Part shown: positions 1 to 6,791 of the stretch, piece after piece
Position numbering within the stretch: the first letter of the stretch is position 1
How the letters are laid out: every line of letters starts with the position of its first letter
NCBI GenBank assembly: GCA_946062035.1
Contig: CAMGTS010000028.1
Location: 1-10,438 of the forward strand
From: an uncultured Bacteroidales bacterium
Lineage (GTDB): Bacteria; Bacteroidota; Bacteroidia; Bacteroidales; UBA932
Length of the DNA: 10,438 nt
Direction of reading: 5' to 3'
Notes under the pieces: generated by a model
The model's input: only the letters and a program-made list of their open reading frames with translations
What the model was told of the DNA's origin: nothing
Databases searched by the model: none
Made by a program: the position numbers and the translations under genes

Positions 1-13
1 GTAGGAAAGTTTA

Positions 14-268
14 ATGGCAAGATTTACGTTACCCAGAGTTTTATATCATGGGAAAGGCAAGGCTTCTAAAAACATTGAAGTCCATGTAAATACACCTGAA
101 CAAGGGTATGATGACGGAGAATGGAAACTATCTGTCAATGCGGATGAAGAGGTTATAAATATGCAGCCTGACAATAAGAAGAAGGCGGTAATTGAGAAGA
201 AACCGGCCTTAAAAGGAAAGGAAGTAGACGACCCTTCTAAAGCGTCCGAAACAATTAAAAAGAAATAA
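14..268 (+). CDS. Small hypothetical protein, alcohol-dehydrogenase-like N-terminus and Lys-rich tail
   Basis: I do not recognise this 84-residue protein as a whole. Residues 2-15 (ARFTLPRVLYHGKG) closely resemble, from memory, the N-terminus of iron-containing (group III) alcohol dehydrogenases, usually written RFTLPRDLYHGKG. From about residue 16 the match stops and an acidic/polar stretch follows (DDGEWKLSVNADEEV, about 33-47). The last 31 residues are low complexity and rich in Lys (KKK at 55-57, KKP, IKKK at the C-terminus). No signal peptide, membrane segment or catalytic domain is visible. The ATG at 14 is preceded in frame by a TAG at 2-4, so the ORF is not cut by the window edge, and a purine-rich AGGAAAG at 3-9 could serve as ribosome-binding site. 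It lies 24 bases before the amidohydrolase and is probably its operon partner. It may be a genuine small protein or a rearranged remnant. Confidence 0.55.
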   Translation: MARFTLPRVLYHGKGKASKNIEVHVNTPEQGYDDGEWKLSVNADEEVINMQPDNKKKAVIEKKPALKGKEVDDPSKASETIKKK

Positions 269-292
269 GAAAATTATCTCTATATAAACATA

Positions 293-1564
293 ATGCGAAG
301 AATATCAGCTGATTATATATTGCCAATAGTACAAGGCGGTAAGGTTGCGCTTCCGCTCAGAAATGGTTTTGTGGAGGTCGATGAAAACGGTACTATTGTA
401 AGCACAGGCCGGTTGACAGACGATGAGGCGGATAGGGCAAAGGCGGGAATGCTATCGGATATAGAGTTTTACAATGGCGTGATTACTCCTGGATTTGTCA
501 ACGCCCATTGCCATATCGAGCTTTCACATCTGAAAGGAGCATTTAAGGAAGCTACGGGAATGAGCGGCTTTATCAATCAGATAAACGCCCTGAGAGAATC
601 CGTTGACAAGGACGGGCGTGCGAAAGCGATGGAGGAGGAATTCCTGAATTTTCAGAATCAGGGAGTTGTAGCGGTTTCAGACATAAGCAATTGCGATGAA
701 AGCTTCGGATTTAAGAAAGAGTATTGTTCAAAGAATCTTCCTGTCTATTACAGGACTTTTGTCGAATTGTTCGGTTCTGAACCTGAGGATGCAGAGAGCG
801 TTCTTAAACGGGGGATAGAAGTAGCGGATGGAGGAACCGCAATGGGAATAGACGCTGCCGTAACTCCGCACTCTTGCTATACGATGAGCCCGAAACTTTT
901 GGAAATCACTTCCGCTCAGGCGCTTAAAAGTGGATACCTTTCGTATCACAGTCAGGAAAGCGGTGAAGAGGAGGAAATGATAATGTACGGTAGTGGGGCT
1001 TTATGGGAGAACTATAAAGGACGTAATATGTCAACGCCTCCGGTAACAGGAAAGACTGCTCTTGAATATTTTATCGAAAGACTGAGATGTTCCTGTGGTG
1101 CATCCGAATATCTTGACTCACAGAACAAGATAAAAGGTAAAATAAATCTTGTACATAACGTGGTCATTAGTCAGACAAGTATAGACGCTGCGAGAGATAA
1201 TTTGGAGACACCGTACTTTACTATATGCCCTCTTTCCAATATATTTATACACAGGGCGTTGCCTCCATTGGACCTGATGCGCATGAACAATTTGGATATT
1301 TGTCTCGGAACGGACAGTCTTTCAAGCAATAAGGTGCTTTCGATAGTAGAGGAGATAAAGTGCCTAAATTCACATTTCCCGCATATACACCTGAATGAAA
1401 TACTGAATTGGGCGTGCCTCAACGGGGCGAAAGCTCTCGGAAAAGAGAGCCTCCTTGGTAGCCTTGAAGCTGGCAAAAGGCCTGGGGTGGTTCTGATTAC
1501 CGATGTCGATTTCAACAACAGGTTCAGATTGACGGAAACGAGTAAATCAAAACGTTTAGCATAG
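293..1564 (+). CDS. Metal-dependent amidohydrolase, COG0402 deaminase/hydrolase type
   Basis: This is a 423-residue amidohydrolase-superfamily enzyme of the SsnA/TrzN/aminofutalosine-deaminase branch. A short N-terminal beta-sandwich part (about 1-65) leads into the TIM-barrel. The expected metal and catalytic residues are present: H72 and H74 in GFVNAHCH, H193 (TPHS), H219 with E222 (YHSQE), H288 (LVHNV) and D341 in GTDSLSSN. The C-terminal GSLEAGKRPGVVLI (389-402) is the usual return to the beta-sandwich. Such enzymes bind one zinc or iron and hydrolyse C-N or C-Cl bonds, most often deaminating purines, pyrimidines or related rings. It should be cytosolic, as there is no signal peptide. The GTDSLSSN signature recalls adenosine/aminofutalosine deaminases, but the substrate cannot be set from sequence. 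The radical SAM gene begins 9 bases downstream, so the two are very likely co-transcribed. There is no clear Shine-Dalgarno sequence, as is usual in Bacteroidota. Confidence 0.88.
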   Translation: MRRISADYILPIVQGGKVALPLRNGFVEVDENGTIVSTGRLTDDEADRAKAGMLSDIEFYNGVITPGFVNAHCHIELSHLKGAFKEATGMSGFINQINALRESVDKDGRAKAMEEEFLNFQNQGVVAVSDISNCDESFGFKKEYCSKNLPVYYRTFVELFGSEPEDAESVLKRGIEVADGGTAMGIDAAVTPHSCYTMSPKLLEITSAQALKSGYLSYHSQESGEEEEMIMYGSGALWENYKGRNMSTPPVTGKTALEYFIERLRCSCGASEYLDSQNKIKGKINLVHNVVISQTSIDAARDNLETPYFTICPLSNIFIHRALPPLDLMRMNNLDICLGTDSLSSNKVLSIVEEIKCLNSHFPHIHLNEILNWACLNGAKALGKESLLGSLEAGKRPGVVLITDVDFNNRFRLTETSKSKRLA

Positions 1565-1573
1565 AATAGGATT

Positions 1574-2413
1574 ATGCCTACAAAACTTTTCAATAGCATA
1601 ATAGTCGGGCCTATTTTCAGTAGGCGTCTCGGCAGTTCATTGGGTATCAATATTCTTCCGGAGTATGGCAAGATTTGCAGCTTTGACTGTATATATTGTG
1701 AATTAGGATGGAATAAAGATCATACGGACGATAAGAAACTTCCTGATGTGCAGGATGTAAGAAGCGCATTGAAGGAGCGACTGACTGAACTTGCGGAGCA
1801 AGGGGCTAAAATAGACTCGATAACTTTTTCAGGCAACGGCGAGCCTACGATGAATCCCCATTTTGCCGAGATAGTGGATGTTACGATAGAGCTGCGCGAC
1901 AAATTATATCCGCAAGCCAAAGTTTCTGTTCTCTCCAATTCGTCTATGCTATGGAAAGATGATGTCCGAGAAGCTTTGATGAAAATCGACAGCCCGATTC
2001 TGAAAATAGACTCTGCGATATGCGATTATGTAAACTCTATCAACAGACCTGCGCCATCGTACTCTTTGGAAAAGACCATTGAGGAACTGAAAAAATTCAA
2101 CGGGAACTTTATCCTTCAGACTATGTTCCTCAGGGGAACTGTGGAGAATCCTAAGACTGGCGAAACAGTCGCTGTTGACTGCACCGATAAGGAGCACTGC
2201 AAAAAATGGATTGAACTTGTCAGAGAGCTTAAGCCCCGTGAGATAATGATGTACTCTTTGGACAGAGATACACCTGCCGAAGGGTTGAGTGAAGTGACAC
2301 CCCATGAGATGGAACTGATCGCCCAACCACTTGTTAAAGACGGATTTACAGTCATGATCAGAGGCAATAAGGCGGAAGTCCTCGCTGAGAGGGAGAAGTC
2401 TTTGGAAAAGTAA
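1574..2413 (+). CDS. Radical SAM protein, COG0731 (TYW1/wyosine synthase-like)
   Basis: This 279-residue radical SAM enzyme belongs to the group labelled wyosine-tRNA(Phe) imidazoG37 synthetase-like. The N-terminus has the family signature VGPIFSRRLGSSLGINILP (about 11-29), then the [4Fe-4S] cluster motif CX3CX2C: C35, C39 and C42 (CSFDCIYC). The SAM-binding GGE-type segment is SGNGEPT at 86-92. Later family blocks include KIDS (about 144-147) and the C-terminal GLSEVTP region. True TYW1 in archaea and eukaryotes builds the tricyclic wyosine base on tRNA-Phe. Bacteria generally lack wyosine, so the role of bacterial COG0731 members is unclear. There is no flavodoxin domain and no auxiliary Cys cluster that I can see. 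The protein is cytosolic. It sits between the amidohydrolase (9 bases upstream) and dtd (34 bases downstream), hinting at a nucleotide or tRNA-related role, which is inference only. Confidence 0.9.
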   Translation: MPTKLFNSIIVGPIFSRRLGSSLGINILPEYGKICSFDCIYCELGWNKDHTDDKKLPDVQDVRSALKERLTELAEQGAKIDSITFSGNGEPTMNPHFAEIVDVTIELRDKLYPQAKVSVLSNSSMLWKDDVREALMKIDSPILKIDSAICDYVNSINRPAPSYSLEKTIEELKKFNGNFILQTMFLRGTVENPKTGETVAVDCTDKEHCKKWIELVRELKPREIMMYSLDRDTPAEGLSEVTPHEMELIAQPLVKDGFTVMIRGNKAEVLAEREKSLEK

Positions 2414-2447
2414 GGTTCTGAGTCTGATATCATTACGCACCGATAAT

Positions 2448-2900
2448 ATGAGAGTAGTAATTCAAAGGGTCAAAAGGGCAAGCGTCACTATAAAAGGAAA
2501 CCTGAAATCTGAAATCGGACAGGGAATGATGATCCTTGTGGGGATTTGCAACGAGGACGATGATTCGGATATAGAGTGGCTTACTCGAAAAATAGTGAAT
2601 CTCAGGATTTTTGACGATGATAATGGGGTTATGAATAAATCCGTCTTGGAGGCTGGAGGAAATATACTGTTAGTCAGTCAGTTTACGCTTATGGCAATGA
2701 CCGCTAAAGGCAATAGGCCGTCATATATAAAGGCGGCTAAACCTGAAATATCAGTTCCTTTATATGAGAAGATGATAGCTTCGCTGACAGTCGCTATGGG
2801 CAAAGAAATTCAGACAGGGACCTTTGGTGCGGAGATGGATGTCGAACTTATCAATGACGGCCCCGTGACTATACTGATAGACAGCAAAAACAGGGAATAA
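2448..2900 (+). CDS. dtd: D-aminoacyl-tRNA deacylase
   Basis: DTD hydrolyses D-aminoacyl-tRNAs (and mischarged glycyl-tRNA-Ala), removing wrongly charged tRNAs and recycling free tRNA. The 150-residue length is normal for the family. It begins with the typical MRVVIQRVKRASV. The active-site motif SQFTL is at 77-81, with T80 in the catalytic position, followed by KGNRPSY (87-93). The chirality-selecting Gly-cisPro motif is in NDGPVTILID (136-145, G138-P139). No key residue is missing. It works in the cytosol as a homodimer. It is the last gene of the plus-strand operon and is followed by a strong hairpin at 2943-2966. The ATG at 2448 is the family start, and the spacing from the radical SAM gene is 34 bases with no promoter visible between them. 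Confidence 0.97.
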   Translation: MRVVIQRVKRASVTIKGNLKSEIGQGMMILVGICNEDDDSDIEWLTRKIVNLRIFDDDNGVMNKSVLEAGGNILLVSQFTLMAMTAKGNRPSYIKAAKPEISVPLYEKMIASLTVAMGKEIQTGTFGAEMDVELINDGPVTILIDSKNRE

Positions 2901-2942
2901 GTACGGAATTTGTACGAACTCCGATGGTGATACAATCACAAA

Positions 2943-2966
2943 AAGGGCGGCATATTTGCCGCCCTT
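2943..2966. terminator. Bidirectional hairpin terminator between convergent genes
   Basis: A perfect 9-bp stem AAGGGCGGC (2943-2951) pairs with GCCGCCCTT (2958-2966) around the loop ATATTT. On the minus strand the stem runs directly into TTTTT (complement of 2940-2944), making a textbook intrinsic terminator for the aminotransferase gene, which stops 24 bases earlier. On the plus strand the tail is TTCTCTTATC, weaker but pyrimidine-rich, so it probably also ends the dtd operon. Confidence 0.9.
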
Positions 2967-2990
2967 CTCTTATCTGTAATCGATATCTTA

Positions 2991-4190
2991 TTAGACAGTA
3001 CGTCCAGGATAAGCCTTGAGACCCTCTTCCAGGCACTTGATAGCGTGTCTGATATCCTCAACCTTGAGAACGTATGCAAGACGTACCTCATTGGTACCTG
3101 TACCAGGAGTAGCATAGAATCCGGCTGCAGGAGCTACCATTGTTGTTTCGCCATTGTAGTTGAATTCCTCAAGCATCCATTTTGCGAACTTCTCAGCATC
3201 ATCAACAGGAAGCTTGGCGATAGTGTAGAACGCACCCATTGGGGTAGGTGTGTATACACCAGGAATATTGTTGAGTAGTTCGACCATTACATCTCTTCTG
3301 TGGATATATTCAGCCTTAACCGCATCGAAATACTCTTTAGGAGTATCAAGAGCCGCCTCAGCGGCCATCTGGTCAACAACTGGAGAGCAAAGACGTGCCT
3401 GTGCGAACTTCATCATAGCGGCCATTACCTCTTTGTTCTTTGAAACGACACATCCAATACGTGCGCCACACATACTGTATCTCTTTGAAACTGAATCCAA
3501 AAGAAGAACATTCTGCTCGATGCCCTTGAGCTGCATAGCGGAGAAGTGTGGAGTGTCTGAATAGCAGAACTCTCTGTAAACCTCGTCAGAAAGAAGGTAG
3601 ATATCGTGTTTCTTTACGATCTGTGCAAGTTTTTCAAGACCTTCCTGAGAATAAAGGGTACCTGTAGGGTTGCCAGGGTTGCAGATAAGGATAGCCTTTG
3701 TTTTAGGAGTTATGTATTTGTCAAACTCTTCAATCGGCGGAACCTGGAAACCGTCGTCAATCTTTGTAGAAATAGGGACGAGGGTAACTCCGTTCTGAAT
3801 TGCGAATGCTCTGTAGTTTGTGTAGAAAGGCTCCATTACGACAACCTCGTCGCCCGGGTTGCATATTACAGACAATGCGAAAAGAACCGCCTCACTACCA
3901 GAAGTTGTGACGATAATGTCTGAGTAATCAGCGTCGATTCCGATTTTGTTGTAGTAGTTTGCAAGCCCTTTTCTATATGACTCCAAACCTGCTGAATTTG
4001 TGTATGCAAGGTTGTTGAGGTTGACGTTGTGAATAGCGTCCATAACACATTTCGGAGAGTCGATATCAGGCTGGCCGATGTTTAGGTGGAACACTTTGAC
4101 ACCTCTTTTTTTAGCGGCGTCAGCATAAGGCACCAACTTCCTGATAGGGGAAGCAGGCAATTCTATAGCTTTCTGTGAAAGAGTTAACAT
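2991..4190 (-). CDS. PLP-dependent class I/II aminotransferase (aspartate aminotransferase-like)
   Basis: This 399-residue fold-type I aminotransferase transfers an amino group between an amino acid and a 2-oxo acid with pyridoxal phosphate. Features in order are: an N-terminal arm with NIGQPDIDSP (37-46), the glycine/serine cofactor loop TSGSEAV (96-102), the aromatic that stacks on the PLP ring at Y123 (EPFYTNY), NPGNPTG (171-177, N174), D202 and Y205 in SDEVYREF, the Schiff-base lysine K236 in DSVSKRYSMCGARIG, and the substrate-carboxylate arginine R370 in NEVRLAYV. All catalytic residues are present. The sequence resembles the aspartate/aromatic aminotransferases annotated as AspC-like in Bacteroidota, but exact substrates cannot be assigned. 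It is cytosolic. It lies 48 bases downstream of dacB on the same strand and is followed by the terminator at 2943-2966. I saw no convincing promoter in the AT-rich gap 4191-4238, so it may be read through from dacB. Confidence 0.93.
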   Translation of the reverse strand: MLTLSQKAIELPASPIRKLVPYADAAKKRGVKVFHLNIGQPDIDSPKCVMDAIHNVNLNNLAYTNSAGLESYRKGLANYYNKIGIDADYSDIIVTTSGSEAVLFALSVICNPGDEVVVMEPFYTNYRAFAIQNGVTLVPISTKIDDGFQVPPIEEFDKYITPKTKAILICNPGNPTGTLYSQEGLEKLAQIVKKHDIYLLSDEVYREFCYSDTPHFSAMQLKGIEQNVLLLDSVSKRYSMCGARIGCVVSKNKEVMAAMMKFAQARLCSPVVDQMAAEAALDTPKEYFDAVKAEYIHRRDVMVELLNNIPGVYTPTPMGAFYTIAKLPVDDAEKFAKWMLEEFNYNGETTMVAPAAGFYATPGTGTNEVRLAYVLKVEDIRHAIKCLEEGLKAYPGRTV

Positions 4191-4238
4191 AACTGTTAAA
4201 AATTATTTGTTGGTATTTAATTAATTGATGAAATCTTA

Positions 4239-5717
4239 TTAGTCTGTGCAAGCCAATGAGTACATGAACTCCTCAAGGCGTTTTTGAATCTCCTTTGTCT
4301 TGCATGAATAGTTGTTCACGAGGAACGAAAACTTGATAAGTCCGCTCTTTTTTCCGCCGACTACATATCCTGAGTATGTCTTCACGCATGAGAGAGAACC
4401 GCTCTTTGCATGGACATTGGCCGCATATCTCGGATCTCTGTCTTTGAGTACGCTGCGCATTGTTCCGACTCCAGGATATGGCATGCTCTCGAAATATTTC
4501 TGGAAAACAGGCTGTTTTGACATCATAGTAAAGAAGTTGCAGAAGAACTCAGGAGAAACGTAGTTCTCTCTTGAAAGTCCGCTGCCGTCGTCCTGTGTAT
4601 ATCCGACGGTGCTGACTCCAAGTTCCTGTATCTTCTCGTCAAAATATTTCTGTGCCGCATAATATGTCCCTTTTCCTGTCATTTCTTTTGCGACAGCTCT
4701 GAAAATTACCTCTGCGTAGAGGTTGTTGCTTATGTGGTTGCAGACATTCACAATCTTCCAAAGCTCAGGAGAATATGTCTCGACAACAGGAGTAAGCGAA
4801 GTATTCTTGCATCTGTTCTCGACAGGCACGATTTCCATAGGAACTTTCACACCTTTCGCTATAAGGAAATCTCTGAACGCCGCTCCGCACGAGATGTGAG
4901 GGAATTTATTGGAAACCTGAGTCTTGACGGTATCTCTATCAATAGGGACTGTGCCGCTGAATTTGCCTACCATAGAGAGATCCGCAACGTTGAACTCACT
5001 CCAGTTCCCGGTTTTTGCGGCTCCTGTAGAAAGCTCGTTGACGAATGTAAAGCCCGGTAATTCAGGGTAGTCGAGAATAATCTTGACTTTGTCGCCTTCC
5101 TGCTTGCCTGGGACGAGCTTGACGTTGAGAAGGTTTTCATTGAACATCAGGCCGCTTGGAGCGCAACCATAGTCATATCCCAAATTGCCCCAACTCCATG
5201 CGCTTGGTATGGCTTCCCTCTCGAAGTAACTGTCGTCAACTACGATATTACCCTCAATTTTCGTAACGCCTAAAGCTTTGACCGCATCGGCCCATACGCC
5301 GAAAATCGAGTCGATGCTGTATGCTACAGGGTCAGAGGAGCCGAGCGTAGGGTCTCCGCCGCCTATAATATATAGGTCACCATGAAGAGTGTTCCCCTTG
5401 ACTGTGCCGCTGTATGCTATTTTGGTTTTGAACTTGAAATCTTCTCCAAGGCAGACAAGTCCTATGCCTGTAGAGATGGTTTTGAGGTTGGAGGCGGTAA
5501 GAAGAGGAAGGTTCGGATTAATCTGAGCTATAACCTTGCCGTTCTGATCCACAGCCTTGATTGCGTAAATGGCATCACGCATATTCGGGTCTGATCTCAG
5601 AACTTTGTCGATAAACTGCTGAGGTTTATACTTCGATTTCTGAGCCGCGCTTTCCGACGGAACAAGTGTCAGGACCAAAACGATGGCCACACATGAGAGG
5701 AAAAACTTTCTGATCAT
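4239..5717 (-). CDS. dacB: D-alanyl-D-alanine carboxypeptidase/endopeptidase, PBP4 type (peptidase S13)
   Basis: This is a 492-residue low-molecular-mass class C penicillin-binding protein that trims the terminal D-Ala of peptidoglycan stem peptides and can cut cross-links. Residues 1-25 form a signal peptide (basic MIRK, hydrophobic core, AA-Q cleavage region), so the enzyme is periplasmic. The three penicillin-binding motifs are present: SxxK at S76-N-L-K79, SxN at S330-N-N332, and K438-S-G440 in the HAKSGSL position, where KTG is the commoner form. Other PBP4 family blocks are DLYIIGGGDPTL (114-125) and QDDGSGLSRENYVSP (375-389). The large insert between motifs 1 and 2 (about 100-300) is normal for DacB. 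Length is usual for the family. Its own promoter is predicted at 5752-5783. The upstream gene encodes a membrane protein, and downstream lies the aminotransferase. Confidence 0.95.
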   Translation of the reverse strand: MIRKFFLSCVAIVLVLTLVPSESAAQKSKYKPQQFIDKVLRSDPNMRDAIYAIKAVDQNGKVIAQINPNLPLLTASNLKTISTGIGLVCLGEDFKFKTKIAYSGTVKGNTLHGDLYIIGGGDPTLGSSDPVAYSIDSIFGVWADAVKALGVTKIEGNIVVDDSYFEREAIPSAWSWGNLGYDYGCAPSGLMFNENLLNVKLVPGKQEGDKVKIILDYPELPGFTFVNELSTGAAKTGNWSEFNVADLSMVGKFSGTVPIDRDTVKTQVSNKFPHISCGAAFRDFLIAKGVKVPMEIVPVENRCKNTSLTPVVETYSPELWKIVNVCNHISNNLYAEVIFRAVAKEMTGKGTYYAAQKYFDEKIQELGVSTVGYTQDDGSGLSRENYVSPEFFCNFFTMMSKQPVFQKYFESMPYPGVGTMRSVLKDRDPRYAANVHAKSGSLSCVKTYSGYVVGGKKSGLIKFSFLVNNYSCKTKEIQKRLEEFMYSLACTD

Positions 5718-5751
5718 AGTTTAATAATTGTTTGTTTGCCTAAAAGGTTTT

Positions 5752-5783
5752 CAAATGTAGCCTTTTCAAAAGGCAAAACCAAA
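5752..5783 (-). promoter_or_regulatory. Bacteroidota-type promoter of dacB
   Basis: Read on the minus strand, a -33 element TTTG (5783-5780) and a -7 element TACATTTG (5759-5752) are separated by 20 bases. This fits the Bacteroides TTTG / TAnnTTTG consensus with no mismatch. Transcription would start near 5748, giving a leader of about 30 bases before the dacB ATG. The -33 element begins right after the stop codon of the upstream membrane-protein gene. Confidence 0.7.
5760..5774. repeat. 15-bp palindrome inside the dacB promoter spacer
   Basis: GCCTTTTCAAAAGGC is a perfect inverted repeat with 7-base arms around one central base. It directly abuts the -7 element of the dacB promoter and lies wholly in the -33/-7 spacer. 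This is a position where a bound repressor or a DNA-distorting activator would act. It could also be a weak hairpin terminator for the membrane-protein gene upstream, but no T-run follows it on the minus strand. Confidence 0.5.
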
Positions 5784-6755
5784 TTAACTTATAAAGTAGC
5801 CAAGCCTTGCGACTACTAATGCGCAGAGCAATATTATCCACTCGATTTTTGCGGCGGCGGAGTTCGCCTGGGCGGAAAAGTATTTCGACAGAAGGATTGC
5901 AAGAGGAGCCCCGATAAGCGGGGAAAGCGGTGTTCCTGCGGCTCCGCAAAACATGAGGAATAATGTGCAGTTGAGGAGAACGTTTATGCATTGCAGCTTG
6001 TCAGCGTGAGCTTCAGCTATGCCCGTGCGTCTCAAACCCGAAACGATCTGAGTCATCGCCCTTAATACAATGATAATCGTACAGAGTACAAGAAATATAT
6101 ATGACAGATGGTTAGCGAACAGTCCGAATGAGAATTTCGTCATTTCACCATAGAACGCATGCAGGAATTCGCCCACATCATCGAAGCACATATATCTGAA
6201 TGACAGGAACAAAATGTATGGCGTAAGCATTCCTCCAATCGCTTTAAGAAGCTTCCTGAGTCCGTCCTGCATATCGGTAAAGACAAGAAGCAAAGCTATC
6301 GGAATGGCCCAAATCACCGGTGCGAAAAACAACGAGGCGAGCGAAACAAGAAAAAATCCTATATAGTACTGCTCGCCCCTTAAAACATAGAATTGAACCC
6401 ACACAAGGCAGAGAGCAGCAAGGTATATCGAGTTGAAGCAGACAGCTCTCGGATCGGTGAATATTATGGAGGAACTCAAAAGCACCGCCACTATACGTTC
6501 CCGTTCAGTATTCAATACAGGATAGCTGACAATGTAAACCGAAACGAAAAGCAGCGTCGCGCACAGCAGACCCAAAGCTATCCCCCAACCGGTATAAGAT
6601 GTAACCGCCTCTATATCACAATAGCCGGACAGAATCGGAACCCATCCTCCTGAATAACTTCCTGCTGAAACGAAAAATCCGGAAACAAAAATGAATAATG
6701 CTGCCAAAAGCAGACCGAACGTTCTGAGATTTCCTATTTCAGCTCTTCCTTGCAT
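5784..6755 (-). CDS. Polytopic inner-membrane protein, DUF6427-like
   Basis: This 323-residue protein is almost entirely hydrophobic, with about 10 or 11 likely membrane segments near residues 13-31, 56-79, 88-100, 108-126, 131-143, 146-160, 170-188, 214-232, 254-270, 277-292 and 304-322. The pattern FFLVSLASLFFAPVIWAIP (134-152) and the C-terminal PLSPLIGAPLAILLSKYF (276-293) recall the DUF6427 family of Bacteroidota, sometimes wrongly labelled beta-carotene monooxygenase. I assign it from memory of the family, so treat this as likely but not certain. There are no catalytic or transport motifs that I can recognise and no large soluble domain. Function is unknown. It starts 36 bases after the glnN stop codon and could be co-transcribed with glnN. 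A one-mismatch -7-like element TATATTTA on the minus strand (6788-6781), without a matching -33 element, is too weak to call as a promoter. Confidence 0.85.
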   Translation of the reverse strand: MQGRAEIGNLRTFGLLLAALFIFVSGFFVSAGSYSGGWVPILSGYCDIEAVTSYTGWGIALGLLCATLLFVSVYIVSYPVLNTERERIVAVLLSSSIIFTDPRAVCFNSIYLAALCLVWVQFYVLRGEQYYIGFFLVSLASLFFAPVIWAIPIALLLVFTDMQDGLRKLLKAIGGMLTPYILFLSFRYMCFDDVGEFLHAFYGEMTKFSFGLFANHLSYIFLVLCTIIIVLRAMTQIVSGLRRTGIAEAHADKLQCINVLLNCTLFLMFCGAAGTPLSPLIGAPLAILLSKYFSAQANSAAAKIEWIILLCALVVARLGYFIS

Positions 6756-6791
6756 GTTGTAACTCGGATATAATGCGCTGTAAATATAACT

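Noticed and set aside
1171..1671. Minus-strand ORF of 166 codons opposite the amidohydrolase end
   Set aside because: It is antisense to a clear gene with intact motifs, and its translation is Arg/Leu/Ser-rich with no recognisable domain.
1574..2413. Radical SAM gene as a menaquinone enzyme (MqnE/MqnC) paired with an aminofutalosine deaminase
   Set aside because: The SRRLGxSLG and CSFDCIYC signatures place it in COG0731 (TYW1-like), not with MqnE or MqnC.
1949..2440. Minus-strand ORF of 163 codons opposite the radical SAM gene
   Set aside because: It lies antisense to a well-supported radical SAM coding region and shows no family features.
2904..2923. Imperfect hairpin CGGAATT / AACTCCG just after dtd
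   Set aside because: Six of seven pairs with no T-run after it, and a far stronger terminator follows 20 bases later.
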